From JABDGV01 sp964577935 (GTDB lineage Bacteria > Chlamydiota > Chlamydiia > Chlamydiales > FEN-1388): 64,000 nt of DNA. This document shows, piece after piece, positions 17,798 to 26,546 of this stretch. Location: assembly GCA_964577935.1 (NCBI GenBank), contig CAZOAJ010000004.1, positions 62,001 to 126,000 on the forward strand, read 5' to 3'. The translations under genes were made by a program, and so were the position numbers. Position 1 is the first letter of the stretch; every line of letters starts with the position of its first letter. The notes beneath the pieces were generated by a model. The model was not told the DNA's origin and made no database searches. It saw only the letters and a list, made by a program, of their open reading frames with translations.

Positions 17798-19146
17798 TTG
17801 GCTGAACAATTTCTAACAATGACTTGAGGGCTTTTTCTACCGGAATCTTTCATGAAATCCTCGGGAAATATCTTTATGCCAGGATCAAGCTCTTCCGCTC
17901 CCTGAACAAGGGTCATACTTGGCAATTTACAGTTATCAAACACATATCTAATCCCTGTTCCCCTCTGCGCAAACGGCACAAGTGATAAATCAGTAATCCT
18001 GCAATTAATGCAATGAACATATCGAACTTTCTCATACCCGACCTCTAATGCATTTTGCTCATCCTGAAATAGATTTTCTTGAAAGGAAGGAAAGACCTCA
18101 ATCTCACAATTATCGAAATACACCGCAAATAGATCTGGTGCTGTCTTTGGATCATTTTTGCTTCCGTCTAATTGACATCCTTCAATAAAGAACGGGGCAA
18201 GAATTTTCGAATTACTAAATCCTACAAGACATCCCTTCGGAATACTTATATGATCTGTATAAATACCTAAAGACATCTCTGTAAAATAGACTATTTTAGG
18301 CTCTTTAACCCCAAAGATGACCGGAGGGATTTTCACTTTGTGAGCATCTACATATTTTGAATCGAAAATCCAGCAATTAGACCTAGATAGATCTCTTTCA
18401 AATCTCTTCTCATTTTCCTTACAAACCACACCAATCATTTGCTCAACATCAGGTGATGAAACAAAAGATATAGGAGAAGACGAAGGAGGTTTCAAATGGT
18501 TAAATTTTTCGCATAATTCTTTCACCGATTGAGCTTCTAAAAACTGTTGATATTTCGGGTGAGTGCCGCACTGATGTTTCGAGTAGCTCCAATAATAATT
18601 TTCGGCCTGAGTCCATAGAGTCGTCCATTTTTGATCTACATAAAGGCGAGATCGATCAGCGATGGGCAAAAAAGAGCCGACTAATCCAAGAACTTCTACA
18701 GGAAGCTCCTCAAATTTATTTTTAAAGGAATTTCTATTCCAAAAATCACTTTGTAACGAACTCTCCTTAAAATCTGGATGTCGTTTAAATAAAACTTGAA
18801 ATATCTTGTCGACATTGTTTTTGGTCTCCATATCAACATCGTTTCGGGTAAGAACCCGAACAGCGCGCAAGACATATGACTTTTCTTGGTTGTATTGATG
18901 ATATAGAGATAATTGATGAATAGACGAGGAAATCCCGCATAAATCGACTGAAGAACTAATACGGTCCAAAAAGCTCCATCCCAACCCTGCAATCCGCTGA
19001 CCCAAGGCCATCTGTTCTTTATAGAGGTCAAAGAACCCCTCTAAACTGACATAATTACATAAAAACTTTTCTGCTGTATGTCGATCTAAAATAACCTGAC
19101 CCATCCCTATACTGCCCTTATTTATCTTACATAAGAATCGTAACAT
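17794..19146 (-). CDS. F-box-like protein, candidate effector
   Basis: A 450-residue protein. Residues 145-178 read FEELPVEVLGLVGSFLPIAD then RSRLYVDQKWTTLW, which fits the F-box pattern (LP-x-E-hydrophobic, a mid helix ending in FLP, then V-x-x-x-W). F-box proteins recruit substrates to eukaryotic SCF ubiquitin ligases, so in an intracellular bacterium this suggests a secreted host-targeted adaptor. Residues 250-450 contain irregular beta-rich turns with recurring asparagine/cysteine pairs (IEGCQLDGS, FDNCEIEVF, CINCRITDLSL, FDNCKLPSM), perhaps a beta-helical substrate-binding region. There is no Sec signal. A downstream start at 19104 (MGQVIL) is possible. Tail-to-tail with xerC. Confidence 0.68.
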   Translation of the reverse strand: MLRFLCKINKGSIGMGQVILDRHTAEKFLCNYVSLEGFFDLYKEQMALGQRIAGLGWSFLDRISSSVDLCGISSSIHQLSLYHQYNQEKSYVLRAVRVLTRNDVDMETKNNVDKIFQVLFKRHPDFKESSLQSDFWNRNSFKNKFEELPVEVLGLVGSFLPIADRSRLYVDQKWTTLWTQAENYYWSYSKHQCGTHPKYQQFLEAQSVKELCEKFNHLKPPSSSPISFVSSPDVEQMIGVVCKENEKRFERDLSRSNCWIFDSKYVDAHKVKIPPVIFGVKEPKIVYFTEMSLGIYTDHISIPKGCLVGFSNSKILAPFFIEGCQLDGSKNDPKTAPDLFAVYFDNCEIEVFPSFQENLFQDEQNALEVGYEKVRYVHCINCRITDLSLVPFAQRGTGIRYVFDNCKLPSMTLVQGAEELDPGIKIFPEDFMKDSGRKSPQVIVRNCSAN

Positions 19147-19317
19147 TAAAATTTAGAGGATAACATATTTACGACAAAATCCTAACTGTTTCCAAGCCTA
19201 TGTAAGCGCAATTTATTTTCGTTCAAAAGTCTGAAATGATTGCTGTTTTGATGAACTGGCCATTGACAGTAAATTTAAAATTTAGACAATGCGCGACTAA
19301 CTATTTTAAATTTTGAT

Positions 19318-20751
19318 ATGACATATTTATTCAGCAACGTTAAGCCCCTCATCCCTAGGTTTACAGTTTGTTTAGCTTTGTTCACTACCCCATTTGCTTT
19401 TGCTGAAACTGGAGACACGCCACAAACAACTGAATCGCCTTCCGCATTAGAAACCTCTTCTATTATTGAAAAAGGCTTTATGCCAAAAAATGGAAGAAGA
19501 GGAGATCGCGGTAAGCGCGGCAAGCGCGGTAAACGCGGTAAGCGAGGACATCGAGGAGAAAGAGGGAACAGAGGCCCTAAGGGCCCAAGAGGTCCAAGGG
19601 GACCTGCTGGACCTATTGGTTTAATAGGACCAGAAGGACCAACTGGACCAGAAGGACCAACTGGGCCTCAAGGCGTAACCGGACTCCAAGGACCTCAAGG
19701 ACCTCAAGGACCTCAAGGACCTGCGGGATCTCAAGGGCCTCAAGGGCCTGCTGGCGTTGCTGGACCTCAAGGACCTGCGGGATCTCAAGGCCCCACAGGA
19801 CCGCAAGGAGCCCAAGGACCTACAGGACCCCAAGGAGCTCAAGGACCTACAGGACCTCAAGGATCCACAGGACCTATCGGACCAACTGGACCTCAAGGAC
19901 CAACTGGACCTCAAGGACCTACAGGACCTCAAGGACCTACAGGACCTCAAGGGCCCACTGGCGATATTGGACCTACGGGAGCTACGGGACCTCAAGGACC
20001 TATCGGACCTCAAGGACCAACTGGACCTCAAGGGCCCACTGGCGATATTGGACCACAAGGACCTACAGGACCTCAAGGACCCACAGGACCTCAAGGGCCC
20101 ACTGGCGATATTGGACCTACGGGAGCGACCGGAGCCGATGGAACAGGACCTACAGGGCCTACGGGACCCACAGGACCTACAGGAGTAACTGGAGCCACTG
20201 GAGCTACTGGAGCTACCGGGCCACAGGGAGCCGCAGGAGGAACTGTTATCCCATCTTATGGCCTTGCAGCTCTTTCAGCCACAGGATCTGTCGGTTTATC
20301 GGGACTTAACCCCCTCGGACCATCTCCTTATCTATACGTGGTTCCATTTACGACTCTTAATAGCACGGTAACTGATCTAAACATGGTCTTTTTCGATGCT
20401 AATAATGGTTTTACACTAAGTCTTGGAGGAACATACGAATTCGATTATGGAATTTACCTCTCTGATAATACATCTGCAAACGACTATGCTGTCTTCCTTG
20501 AAATCGAAGCACCAGGACCTGTTATCACAACCTATGGTAATTACGGGGTTGGAGGCTCCTATAACTATAGCGGGTCGGGCGTATCGACAATAAAAGTGGC
20601 GACCGGAACATTCATAGTTCAAAACCTTGTTGCAGGAACAAAAATCCGAGTAAAAGTCACTTCAACGGATAGTAATGCACAAGCTGTACCCGGAACGAAT
20701 TTACAAGGCGGAACAGTTTCCTACCTAAAAATAACACGATTGAATACTTAG
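19318..20751 (+). CDS. Secreted collagen-like protein 1
   Basis: A 477-residue exported protein. It has a signal peptide (residues 1-30, cleavage after TTPFAFA), a polar linker, then a basic collagen start with repeated Gly-Lys-Arg triplets (RGDRGKRGKRGKRGKRGHRG). About 80 Gly-X-Y triplets dominated by GPT, GPQ and GAT follow, to about residue 305. The C-terminal 165 residues form a beta-rich domain (YVVPFTTLNST, GGTYEFDYGIYLSD, NLVAGTKIRVKVTSTDS) similar in layout to the C1q/TNF-like tip of BclA-type proteins, which trimerise collagen stalks. A close paralogue follows after 67 bases. Likely a surface or extracellular fibre; the localisation beyond Sec export is inferred. Confidence 0.9.
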   Translation: MTYLFSNVKPLIPRFTVCLALFTTPFAFAETGDTPQTTESPSALETSSIIEKGFMPKNGRRGDRGKRGKRGKRGKRGHRGERGNRGPKGPRGPRGPAGPIGLIGPEGPTGPEGPTGPQGVTGLQGPQGPQGPQGPAGSQGPQGPAGVAGPQGPAGSQGPTGPQGAQGPTGPQGAQGPTGPQGSTGPIGPTGPQGPTGPQGPTGPQGPTGPQGPTGDIGPTGATGPQGPIGPQGPTGPQGPTGDIGPQGPTGPQGPTGPQGPTGDIGPTGATGADGTGPTGPTGPTGPTGVTGATGATGATGPQGAAGGTVIPSYGLAALSATGSVGLSGLNPLGPSPYLYVVPFTTLNSTVTDLNMVFFDANNGFTLSLGGTYEFDYGIYLSDNTSANDYAVFLEIEAPGPVITTYGNYGVGGSYNYSGSGVSTIKVATGTFIVQNLVAGTKIRVKVTSTDSNAQAVPGTNLQGGTVSYLKITRLNT

Positions 20752-20818
20752 GCTGTACTCGTATGCTTCGATGCGAACTTGGACTAGATATATCTCTTGG
20801 CATGATTAAGGAATCGAT

Positions 20819-22258
20819 ATGATTTTTGTATACTCACCAAAATTCATAAAATCGGCTCTGAGAGCATTATTTTTCTGCTCTACATTCGGCGCTATAAACT
20901 ATGTAAGCATCCTCAATGCCACTCAGCTGGCCGAATCGGATCTTCCCGATTGGTATTTAATCGATTTTACACAAGATGGAGTCCCTATCAATCCATCTAT
21001 TTCTTCTCATCTCATTAAAAAAAGATGGCCCCATCGTGGAGATCGTGGAAAAAGAGGAAAACGAGGAGAAAAGGGCGATCATGGCGATGATGGCCATGAT
21101 GGATATCGCGGATTCAGAGGTGAAATTGGGTTAGTTGGACCTCAAGGACGAATGGGCAGAAGGGGCCATAGAGGAATTGAAGGACCGGAAGGTCCTACAG
21201 GACCCATTGGTGCTAACGGAGATACCGGCCTTGCAGGATTTACTGGAATCGCAGGACCTGGCGGCGTCCTTGGACTAACTGGGCCTCAAGGCGCCGCAGG
21301 CGCTGCTGGACCACAAGGGGCAACTGGCGTTGCTGGAAATTCAGGTATAGAGGGAATTATCGGGCCTGTCGGTCTGATAGGATCCGTTGGTCCAACAGGA
21401 ACAACCGGAGTACAAGGGCCTCAAGGGCCTCTTGGCCCTACAGGGCCAACAGGTCCTACAGGAGATATAGGGCCAACAGGCGTAGCTGGTATTACAGGCT
21501 CTTTAGGTCCGACTGGAAATACAGGACCCGTAGGTATAATAGGCCCAACAGGCATAACCGGTCCAACGGGTATTACTGGACCATTGGGCCCAACAGGAAC
21601 TATAGGTGAAATTGGTATAACTGGACCAACTGGAGCAACTGGTGCTACTGGAGCAACTGGTGCTACAGGTGAAACGGGAGCTTTCGGCGTAACAGGCGTG
21701 ACTGGACCGACAGGAGCTACTGGCATAGGACCAACTGGAGCGACTGGTGCTACTGGACCTACGGGTCCAGCTGGAGCAGGCGCCTTAGTGGTAGATCCCG
21801 CATATGGATTTGCGTACAACGAAATCTCTTCCCCCGTCAATTTAACGACTACGGGCGCTACCGGAATCTATTTTGTAACATTCAACAACAGCCTTCAACT
21901 TAATATGACTCCTATTTCCGGCGTTGATGGCTATACACTTGATGTTGCTGGAGATTATGAAATCAAATATGAAATATATTTGATCAATACTACCTCTGCT
22001 GATTATGAAATACTTCTAGAAAAAAATGGAGTAGCTGAGCCAGTTAATACTCACTTTGGTGTAGGTGGCAGTTATTTTTATTCTGTAAGTCCCAAAAATA
22101 TTACTGCCATAGGTAAGTATATATATAAAGGGCTCGCTGCTGGCACAACCATACGTTTACTTGTTAATACGTCAGATTCATCAACTCCTAAAATGACTCC
22201 AGGAACTGGCTTAGTAAGCAGCGTTGGCGGCTTTCTCTCTATAAAACGAATTAACTAG
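20819..22258 (+). CDS. Secreted collagen-like protein 2
   Basis: A 479-residue paralogue of the preceding gene. It has a hydrophobic N-terminus (residues 8-32), then a charged collagen start (GDRGKRGKRGEKGDHGDDGH) and a Gly-X-Y tract to about residue 320 with more Ile and Val in X/Y positions than protein 1. The C-terminal domain matches that of protein 1 (GDYEIKYEIYLINTTSADYE, GLAAGTTIRLLVNTSDS, FLSIKRIN). AAGGA lies six bases before the ATG. The two genes look like an old tandem duplication whose collagen tracts have diverged, and they may form mixed trimers. Confidence 0.9.
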   Translation: MIFVYSPKFIKSALRALFFCSTFGAINYVSILNATQLAESDLPDWYLIDFTQDGVPINPSISSHLIKKRWPHRGDRGKRGKRGEKGDHGDDGHDGYRGFRGEIGLVGPQGRMGRRGHRGIEGPEGPTGPIGANGDTGLAGFTGIAGPGGVLGLTGPQGAAGAAGPQGATGVAGNSGIEGIIGPVGLIGSVGPTGTTGVQGPQGPLGPTGPTGPTGDIGPTGVAGITGSLGPTGNTGPVGIIGPTGITGPTGITGPLGPTGTIGEIGITGPTGATGATGATGATGETGAFGVTGVTGPTGATGIGPTGATGATGPTGPAGAGALVVDPAYGFAYNEISSPVNLTTTGATGIYFVTFNNSLQLNMTPISGVDGYTLDVAGDYEIKYEIYLINTTSADYEILLEKNGVAEPVNTHFGVGGSYFYSVSPKNITAIGKYIYKGLAAGTTIRLLVNTSDSSTPKMTPGTGLVSSVGGFLSIKRIN

Positions 22259-22414
22259 GAGTATAAAACAATATGATCAATTTAATAACTGTGTTACAGG
22301 TCATTTAACTGACGTTTTTTACTCCAAATCTATTCAAATAGGCTGATGACAATATTTTTATTTAAATGCTAAAAAGCTAGAAGAAAATATCCCACTTTAA
22401 AGAGTAATAGCTAC

Positions 22415-23065
22415 ATGATACAACCATGGATACTAAATGGATTACTGATTTTGACTATGTTTACTACTCCCTCGTTAACTGCGGAAGAAAATAAACCCTT
22501 ACTGCCCAAATCAGCTTTGGAAACATTGGTGGAAGGGAATGAGCGTTATATTAATGGAAAGCTTCTCCATCCTAATCGTTGTCAAGAGAGTCGTGATAGT
22601 GTTGTAGATCTGCAAAAACCATTTGCAACAATATTAGGATGCGCAGATTCACGAGTTTCACCTGAAATCGTGTTTGACCAAGGGATTGGCGATCTTTTTG
22701 TCGTCCGCGTAGCAGGCAATGTTGTTGGACCTATCGAGCTTGATAGCATTGAATATTCAGTTCTCTATCTTAAATCGTCACTTGTTCTTGTGATGGGTCA
22801 TGAAAACTGTGGAGCCGTTACTGCAGTTTTAAATAAAAACACAAAAGATATCGAGTCAATTTCGAATCTCATTGAACCTGCAGTAGAAGCTTCAAAGAAA
22901 CTAGAGGGAAATCCTCTAGAAAACGCAGTAAAAACCAATGTTAGAATGGTTGTAGAACAACTTAAAAATTCCAAAGAACTAGCTGGGTGCGTAAAAAATG
23001 GATCTCTCGAAATCGTAGGGGGATATTACGAGCTACGAAGCGGAAAAGTTGAGATTCTCAGATAA
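22415..23065 (+). CDS. Exported beta-carbonic anhydrase
   Basis: A 216-residue beta-class carbonic anhydrase (CO2 + H2O to bicarbonate). Zinc ligands Cys76, His129 and Cys132 are in ILGCADSRVSPE and VMGHENCGAV, with the Asp78-Arg80 dyad intact. Residues 1-22 (ILNGLLILTMFTTPSLTA) look like a Sec signal peptide, so it should act in the periplasm, unlike the usual cytoplasmic enzymes. It lies downstream of the two collagen-like genes with a 156-base gap. A periplasmic role in pH or bicarbonate supply during intracellular life is inference. Confidence 0.92.
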   Translation: MIQPWILNGLLILTMFTTPSLTAEENKPLLPKSALETLVEGNERYINGKLLHPNRCQESRDSVVDLQKPFATILGCADSRVSPEIVFDQGIGDLFVVRVAGNVVGPIELDSIEYSVLYLKSSLVLVMGHENCGAVTAVLNKNTKDIESISNLIEPAVEASKKLEGNPLENAVKTNVRMVVEQLKNSKELAGCVKNGSLEIVGGYYELRSGKVEILR

Positions 23066-23577
23066 TTACGCTTATACGATCTAAAAAACACGCAGGACAA
23101 TATTAAGATTGGATTCTCTCTATTATCTAAGTGATAGCCCCTACGGATTAGGACTTGAAGAGGATCGTATGAGCCTACAGCTAGCCCCTTAGTATATTTC
23201 GAATTAATATATTTCGAATTTCCCGATCCTTTATCATCTTCATTGAATTGCAACCTTAAACACTCCTTTTGGGACTATCCCAAATCAGACACCATCTTAC
23301 GCAGAAGACTGCCAATCTATAATGCAAAGCAGTTGCGCTATAACCAAAACCATTTTCATTAAGGCAATCAAGCTCACAGGGTTTTAGAATATGTATCAAA
23401 AGAGATGGCTAGATTTTGCATACCGTGAATCAAACAAGATATTTTTTACAAAAAATCTTCTCATCTTTTCGCGAATCGAGTAAGAATGTCAGGATTTTAT
23501 GCTTTTTTATATTCAGCTTCGATCTTTATAAAGACAAAGCGACAAAAATTAGCTGTAAAAAAAGGGATTAGACAACC
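23066..23577. other. 512-base gap with no convincing gene
   Basis: No gene or RNA could be supported. The only structure seen is a 13-base repeat (TATATTTCGAATT) at 23193-23205 and 23208-23220, each containing the palindrome TTCGAA. Confidence 0.5.
23193..23220. repeat. Two copies of TATATTTCGAATT, 15-base period
   Basis: Two exact 13-base copies separated by two bases, each with a palindromic TTCGAA core. They could be a regulator-binding site or chance in AT-rich DNA. Confidence 0.4.
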
Positions 23578-24381
23578 ATGACGTTCAGATTTTCTTTTGT
23601 CCATCTAACATTACTTCTACAGGGCATTCTGCTATCATCAGCGTGCGCTCAGGAACATAGATCGACCCCGAAGCTAAGCCTTTCAGCTCATGAAGTTACA
23701 GCTGATGGAATCAAATCGTTAGAAAATGATCCTACACCATATTTACTGCCGGACAGCAGCCCTTTAAAACCAGTCCTGGATAAAATCTTTTCAAAACGAA
23801 ATGTTGTCTTAAATGAAAAAAATTTCAAAAAAGCCGGGTTTAAGATTGTGTACACACGGCCAAAGAATTCCCTGCGTGTTGCAAAACACCCTAAAATTCC
23901 TGGATATTTCTTTAAAGTTAATCTAGAAACAGAAACAAACCATAAAGGCGATATTTCGCAACAAGATTGGTTAATACGACGATGTATTGGTGCTCGAAAA
24001 ATTAAAAAAATCATCAAAGAGAAAAATCTGAATTGCTTTTGTGTCGCCGACAAATGGCTTTATGAAGTACCAACAACATCACTTACAAATCCGGAGCGAA
24101 GATTTGTCTTAATTGCTACAGATATGCAGATTGTCTCTGGAAGCAAAAGTAGTAAAGCTTGGAAAACAAAAGCAACTAAAAAATGCCTTAGGCAATTATT
24201 GACCATAGTACGGCATGGATGCGCCTCTAGCGCTCTTACAGCAAATATCCCATATTCAAAAGTTCATGGCAAATTTGCATTTATTGATACCGAATACCCA
24301 GATCGAATTTTTGAATTGGATAAAATCAAACGACACTTCTCCCCAAAGAAACAAAAATACTGGGATTCGATTACTCATTAA
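23578..24381 (+). CDS. Exported protein, possible degenerate kinase fold
   Basis: A 267-residue protein with a signal peptide (residues 1-24, LLLQGILLSSACAQ; a cysteine at position 23 leaves a lipoprotein possible). The mature part has elements in the order of a protein kinase: a Lys-bearing strand (LRVAKHPKIPGYFFKV), a hinge-like strand (RRFVLIATDMQIV) and FAFIDTEYP where a DFG-type motif would be. No HRD-type catalytic loop is visible. It is 39 bases upstream of a clearer exported kinase. I suggest a pseudokinase or a distant kinase-like enzyme; this is tentative. Confidence 0.6.
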   Translation: MTFRFSFVHLTLLLQGILLSSACAQEHRSTPKLSLSAHEVTADGIKSLENDPTPYLLPDSSPLKPVLDKIFSKRNVVLNEKNFKKAGFKIVYTRPKNSLRVAKHPKIPGYFFKVNLETETNHKGDISQQDWLIRRCIGARKIKKIIKEKNLNCFCVADKWLYEVPTTSLTNPERRFVLIATDMQIVSGSKSSKAWKTKATKKCLRQLLTIVRHGCASSALTANIPYSKVHGKFAFIDTEYPDRIFELDKIKRHFSPKKQKYWDSITH

Positions 24382-24420
24382 TGAGAAAAGTTTATAAGAA
24401 ATAAACCCTGTTTTGGAGCG

Positions 24421-25533
24421 GTGTCGAGAATGCTCAAGCTTAGATTACAGCAGATATTAAGACTTTTTCTATTCTTTATTCTGTATACCACCGCTCCAAC
24501 TCTCTTTTCTATTGATCAATTTATTCTCAAACATGTTTCACAAGAGGAATGGAACGCAAGCGAGAAGTTCATCCAAAAAAAATCGAATTTGTTTTTTTCG
24601 CAGGGCATTCTCACGATAGCCCCAACAAAACACCACCCATATCCCATTGAAAAAGATCCTGAAACTGGCGCCATTTATATTCATCTCAAGGATAGTCCTC
24701 ATGGGTATATAGGAAAAGGCGCAAATAAAATTGTTACTAAATCGATACTCTACGGACCGAAGCCTAGAATTGTAGCAAGATGTGAAGCTCGACAAGGAGC
24801 AAATGATGAAGCGCACGTTCTTAAGCAGATGAAGGGACTACGAGGTGTAATTCAAATTCTATCTCACATTAAGCATTCTGAAAATCAGGGTGATATAATT
24901 TTAGAGTACTATAACGGAGGAAACTTCAGACAATTCTTCAAACAGAAAAGAAGCCTAGCTGATCATGAACTCCTTCCTGTCATACTGGACCTACTCATAG
25001 GACTCCAAGGAATTCATAACCGTGGATATATACATAGAGATCTTCATACGGGAAATATACTTTTACATAGAGGCAAACATCGACTCCGTGCCCTTTTCAC
25101 TGACTTAGGCCTTGCAATCCCGATAAACGAATTTCCTGACAGACGAATCGGCATCCCAAATTCTCATGCCCCTGCTGAAGTGCTTCTTAAACCGTATCGA
25201 GAAATTGACAGAAGAAAATCTGAAACATATTCATTAGGCGTGGCCTTATATACTATGATACTTCACAAGCAACCGTCATGGAGTCATTTTCTTCGTCAAG
25301 AACCATTACAGAACATTCCCGGAAGAATAAGAGCGAAAATGCATGATCTAATTAAAGAGACCTATAATAAAGAAATCATTGAGATCCTCAACAGGGCGAC
25401 AGGACTAAAAAGGGATGTACTTCACGTAATATTTAAAATGCTTCATCCAGATCCTGAAATACGCATTTCGTTAACAGAAGCAAATAAGATGATTCGAGCT
25501 CTCTCAAAGAAGTGGAAAATTCGCGTAGACTAA
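24421..25533 (+). CDS. Exported Ser/Thr protein-kinase-like protein
   Basis: A 370-residue kinase with a hydrophobic N-terminus (residues 11-30, a signal or anchor). Kinase motifs are a glycine loop GYIGKGANKIV, the alpha-C Glu in NDEAHVLKQM, the catalytic loop YIHRDLHTGNILL and TDLGLA in place of DFG. The activation end is NSHAPAEVL (like APE). The usual VAIK lysine appears as VARC (residues 118-121), so the normal ATP-anchoring lysine is missing and activity is uncertain. The frame opens at GTG 24421; an ATG at 24430 is as likely. An exported kinase suggests a host-directed or envelope role. It is paired with the exported protein just upstream. Confidence 0.82.
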   Translation: MSRMLKLRLQQILRLFLFFILYTTAPTLFSIDQFILKHVSQEEWNASEKFIQKKSNLFFSQGILTIAPTKHHPYPIEKDPETGAIYIHLKDSPHGYIGKGANKIVTKSILYGPKPRIVARCEARQGANDEAHVLKQMKGLRGVIQILSHIKHSENQGDIILEYYNGGNFRQFFKQKRSLADHELLPVILDLLIGLQGIHNRGYIHRDLHTGNILLHRGKHRLRALFTDLGLAIPINEFPDRRIGIPNSHAPAEVLLKPYREIDRRKSETYSLGVALYTMILHKQPSWSHFLRQEPLQNIPGRIRAKMHDLIKETYNKEIIEILNRATGLKRDVLHVIFKMLHPDPEIRISLTEANKMIRALSKKWKIRVD

Positions 25534-25573
25534 ACTACGCAATTAAAAAATTTGAACTATTAGCAAACACAAT

Positions 25574-26350
25574 TTAATTTCTTTGGATATTATCGAACAA
25601 AGAAAAATCAATATTAAGCTGAATGGACCACTTCCATGCACCATTTATTGTTTTCGAATAAAACCATACAGGACCCGTTTGAATATACACTGCTGGATTA
25701 AAGTTATAGGTTAAAGCAACTCCTGCACCTCCAATTGCATTATTTCCACTTGCATAGTCTATTAGAAAATACCAACGAGAATATTTTACGCCTTCAGGTG
25801 AGGTGACAGCATCAAAACCACGCGAATAACCTGCCATTACTCCTTGACGAACCCTTCCTAAAGCCTGGCTTCCAAAGTAGGCTCCAACATATAGGTTTCC
25901 TCCAAAAGCCTCGGGAAGCGATTTACCGATAACAGCGTTAAGTATGTTTTGATTTGTTCGGTTTTTACCATGAGTTTTCGTTCCTACATCAGAGAAACCA
26001 ATACAAAACGAGGGAGAATGATTAAAAAGAGAAGATTCATCCATCCCAATTTTCGCATTAAAATAGAAAGGATTACTCGTCCCAGCCAAATAATCTATAC
26101 CAGCTTCACCTTTCAGCCCATTCCATGAAAGAATACCTAATTCAAATCCCACATCGGTAGGAATGTTTGATGAATACTTCTTTTGATTATAAAGACTAAA
26201 ATATGAAGTAATACTTACATGCCCTACTCCATATGGCTGAACATCTGTTGTACAGGTAGTCCAAAAAAGTGATGTAGGACCTGAATAGAGGTTTTTCACA
26301 TCAAGAAGCATTGTGAAGAACAGAAAAATCCCGGTTAAAACAAGCCTCAT
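25574..26350 (-). CDS. Exported outer-membrane-barrel-like protein
   Basis: A 258-residue protein with a signal peptide (MRLVLTGIFLFFTMLLDV, cleavage near residue 23). The rest alternates hydrophobic and polar residues with many aromatics and glycines, and ends with strand-like segments (GPVWFYSKTINGAWKWSIQ). This is the look of a small outer-membrane beta barrel. The family is not recognised. Another in-frame ATG lies at 26365. It is convergent with the kinase gene. Confidence 0.6.
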   Translation of the reverse strand: MRLVLTGIFLFFTMLLDVKNLYSGPTSLFWTTCTTDVQPYGVGHVSITSYFSLYNQKKYSSNIPTDVGFELGILSWNGLKGEAGIDYLAGTSNPFYFNAKIGMDESSLFNHSPSFCIGFSDVGTKTHGKNRTNQNILNAVIGKSLPEAFGGNLYVGAYFGSQALGRVRQGVMAGYSRGFDAVTSPEGVKYSRWYFLIDYASGNNAIGGAGVALTYNFNPAVYIQTGPVWFYSKTINGAWKWSIQLNIDFSLFDNIQRN

Positions 26351-26546
26351 CTCGCTTTCTCTCATTCCAGACTAATTGAATGGCCTTTCATACACAAACA
26401 GGTCCTGTCAAAATGCTTATGTCTGGAGTGAGGTAATAAGGCAATCCAACACCGCATTCCAGCGTTCAAAATTTCTCATATGTCATTCCTTGAGAATTCA
26501 GCCTGATGATGAGGCTCTTGAGCCCCCCCCTTTTTTGAAGCAACTC

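Noticed and set aside
19621..20094. Long antisense and alternative-frame open frames in the collagen-like genes
   Set aside because: They encode Arg/Ser/Leu or Asp/Leu repeats produced by the Gly-X-Y triplet periodicity (GGACCT etc.) and have no start signals; they are shadows of the sense genes.
23105..23190. 27-codon frame starting at a TTG in the 512-base gap
   Set aside because: No Shine-Dalgarno, no recognisable product and too short to support without conservation data.
23290..23310. Inverse match of TTACGCAGAAGACT to bases 12-25 of the window
   Set aside because: Only 14 bases match and the flanks differ; too short to call a repeat or attachment site.
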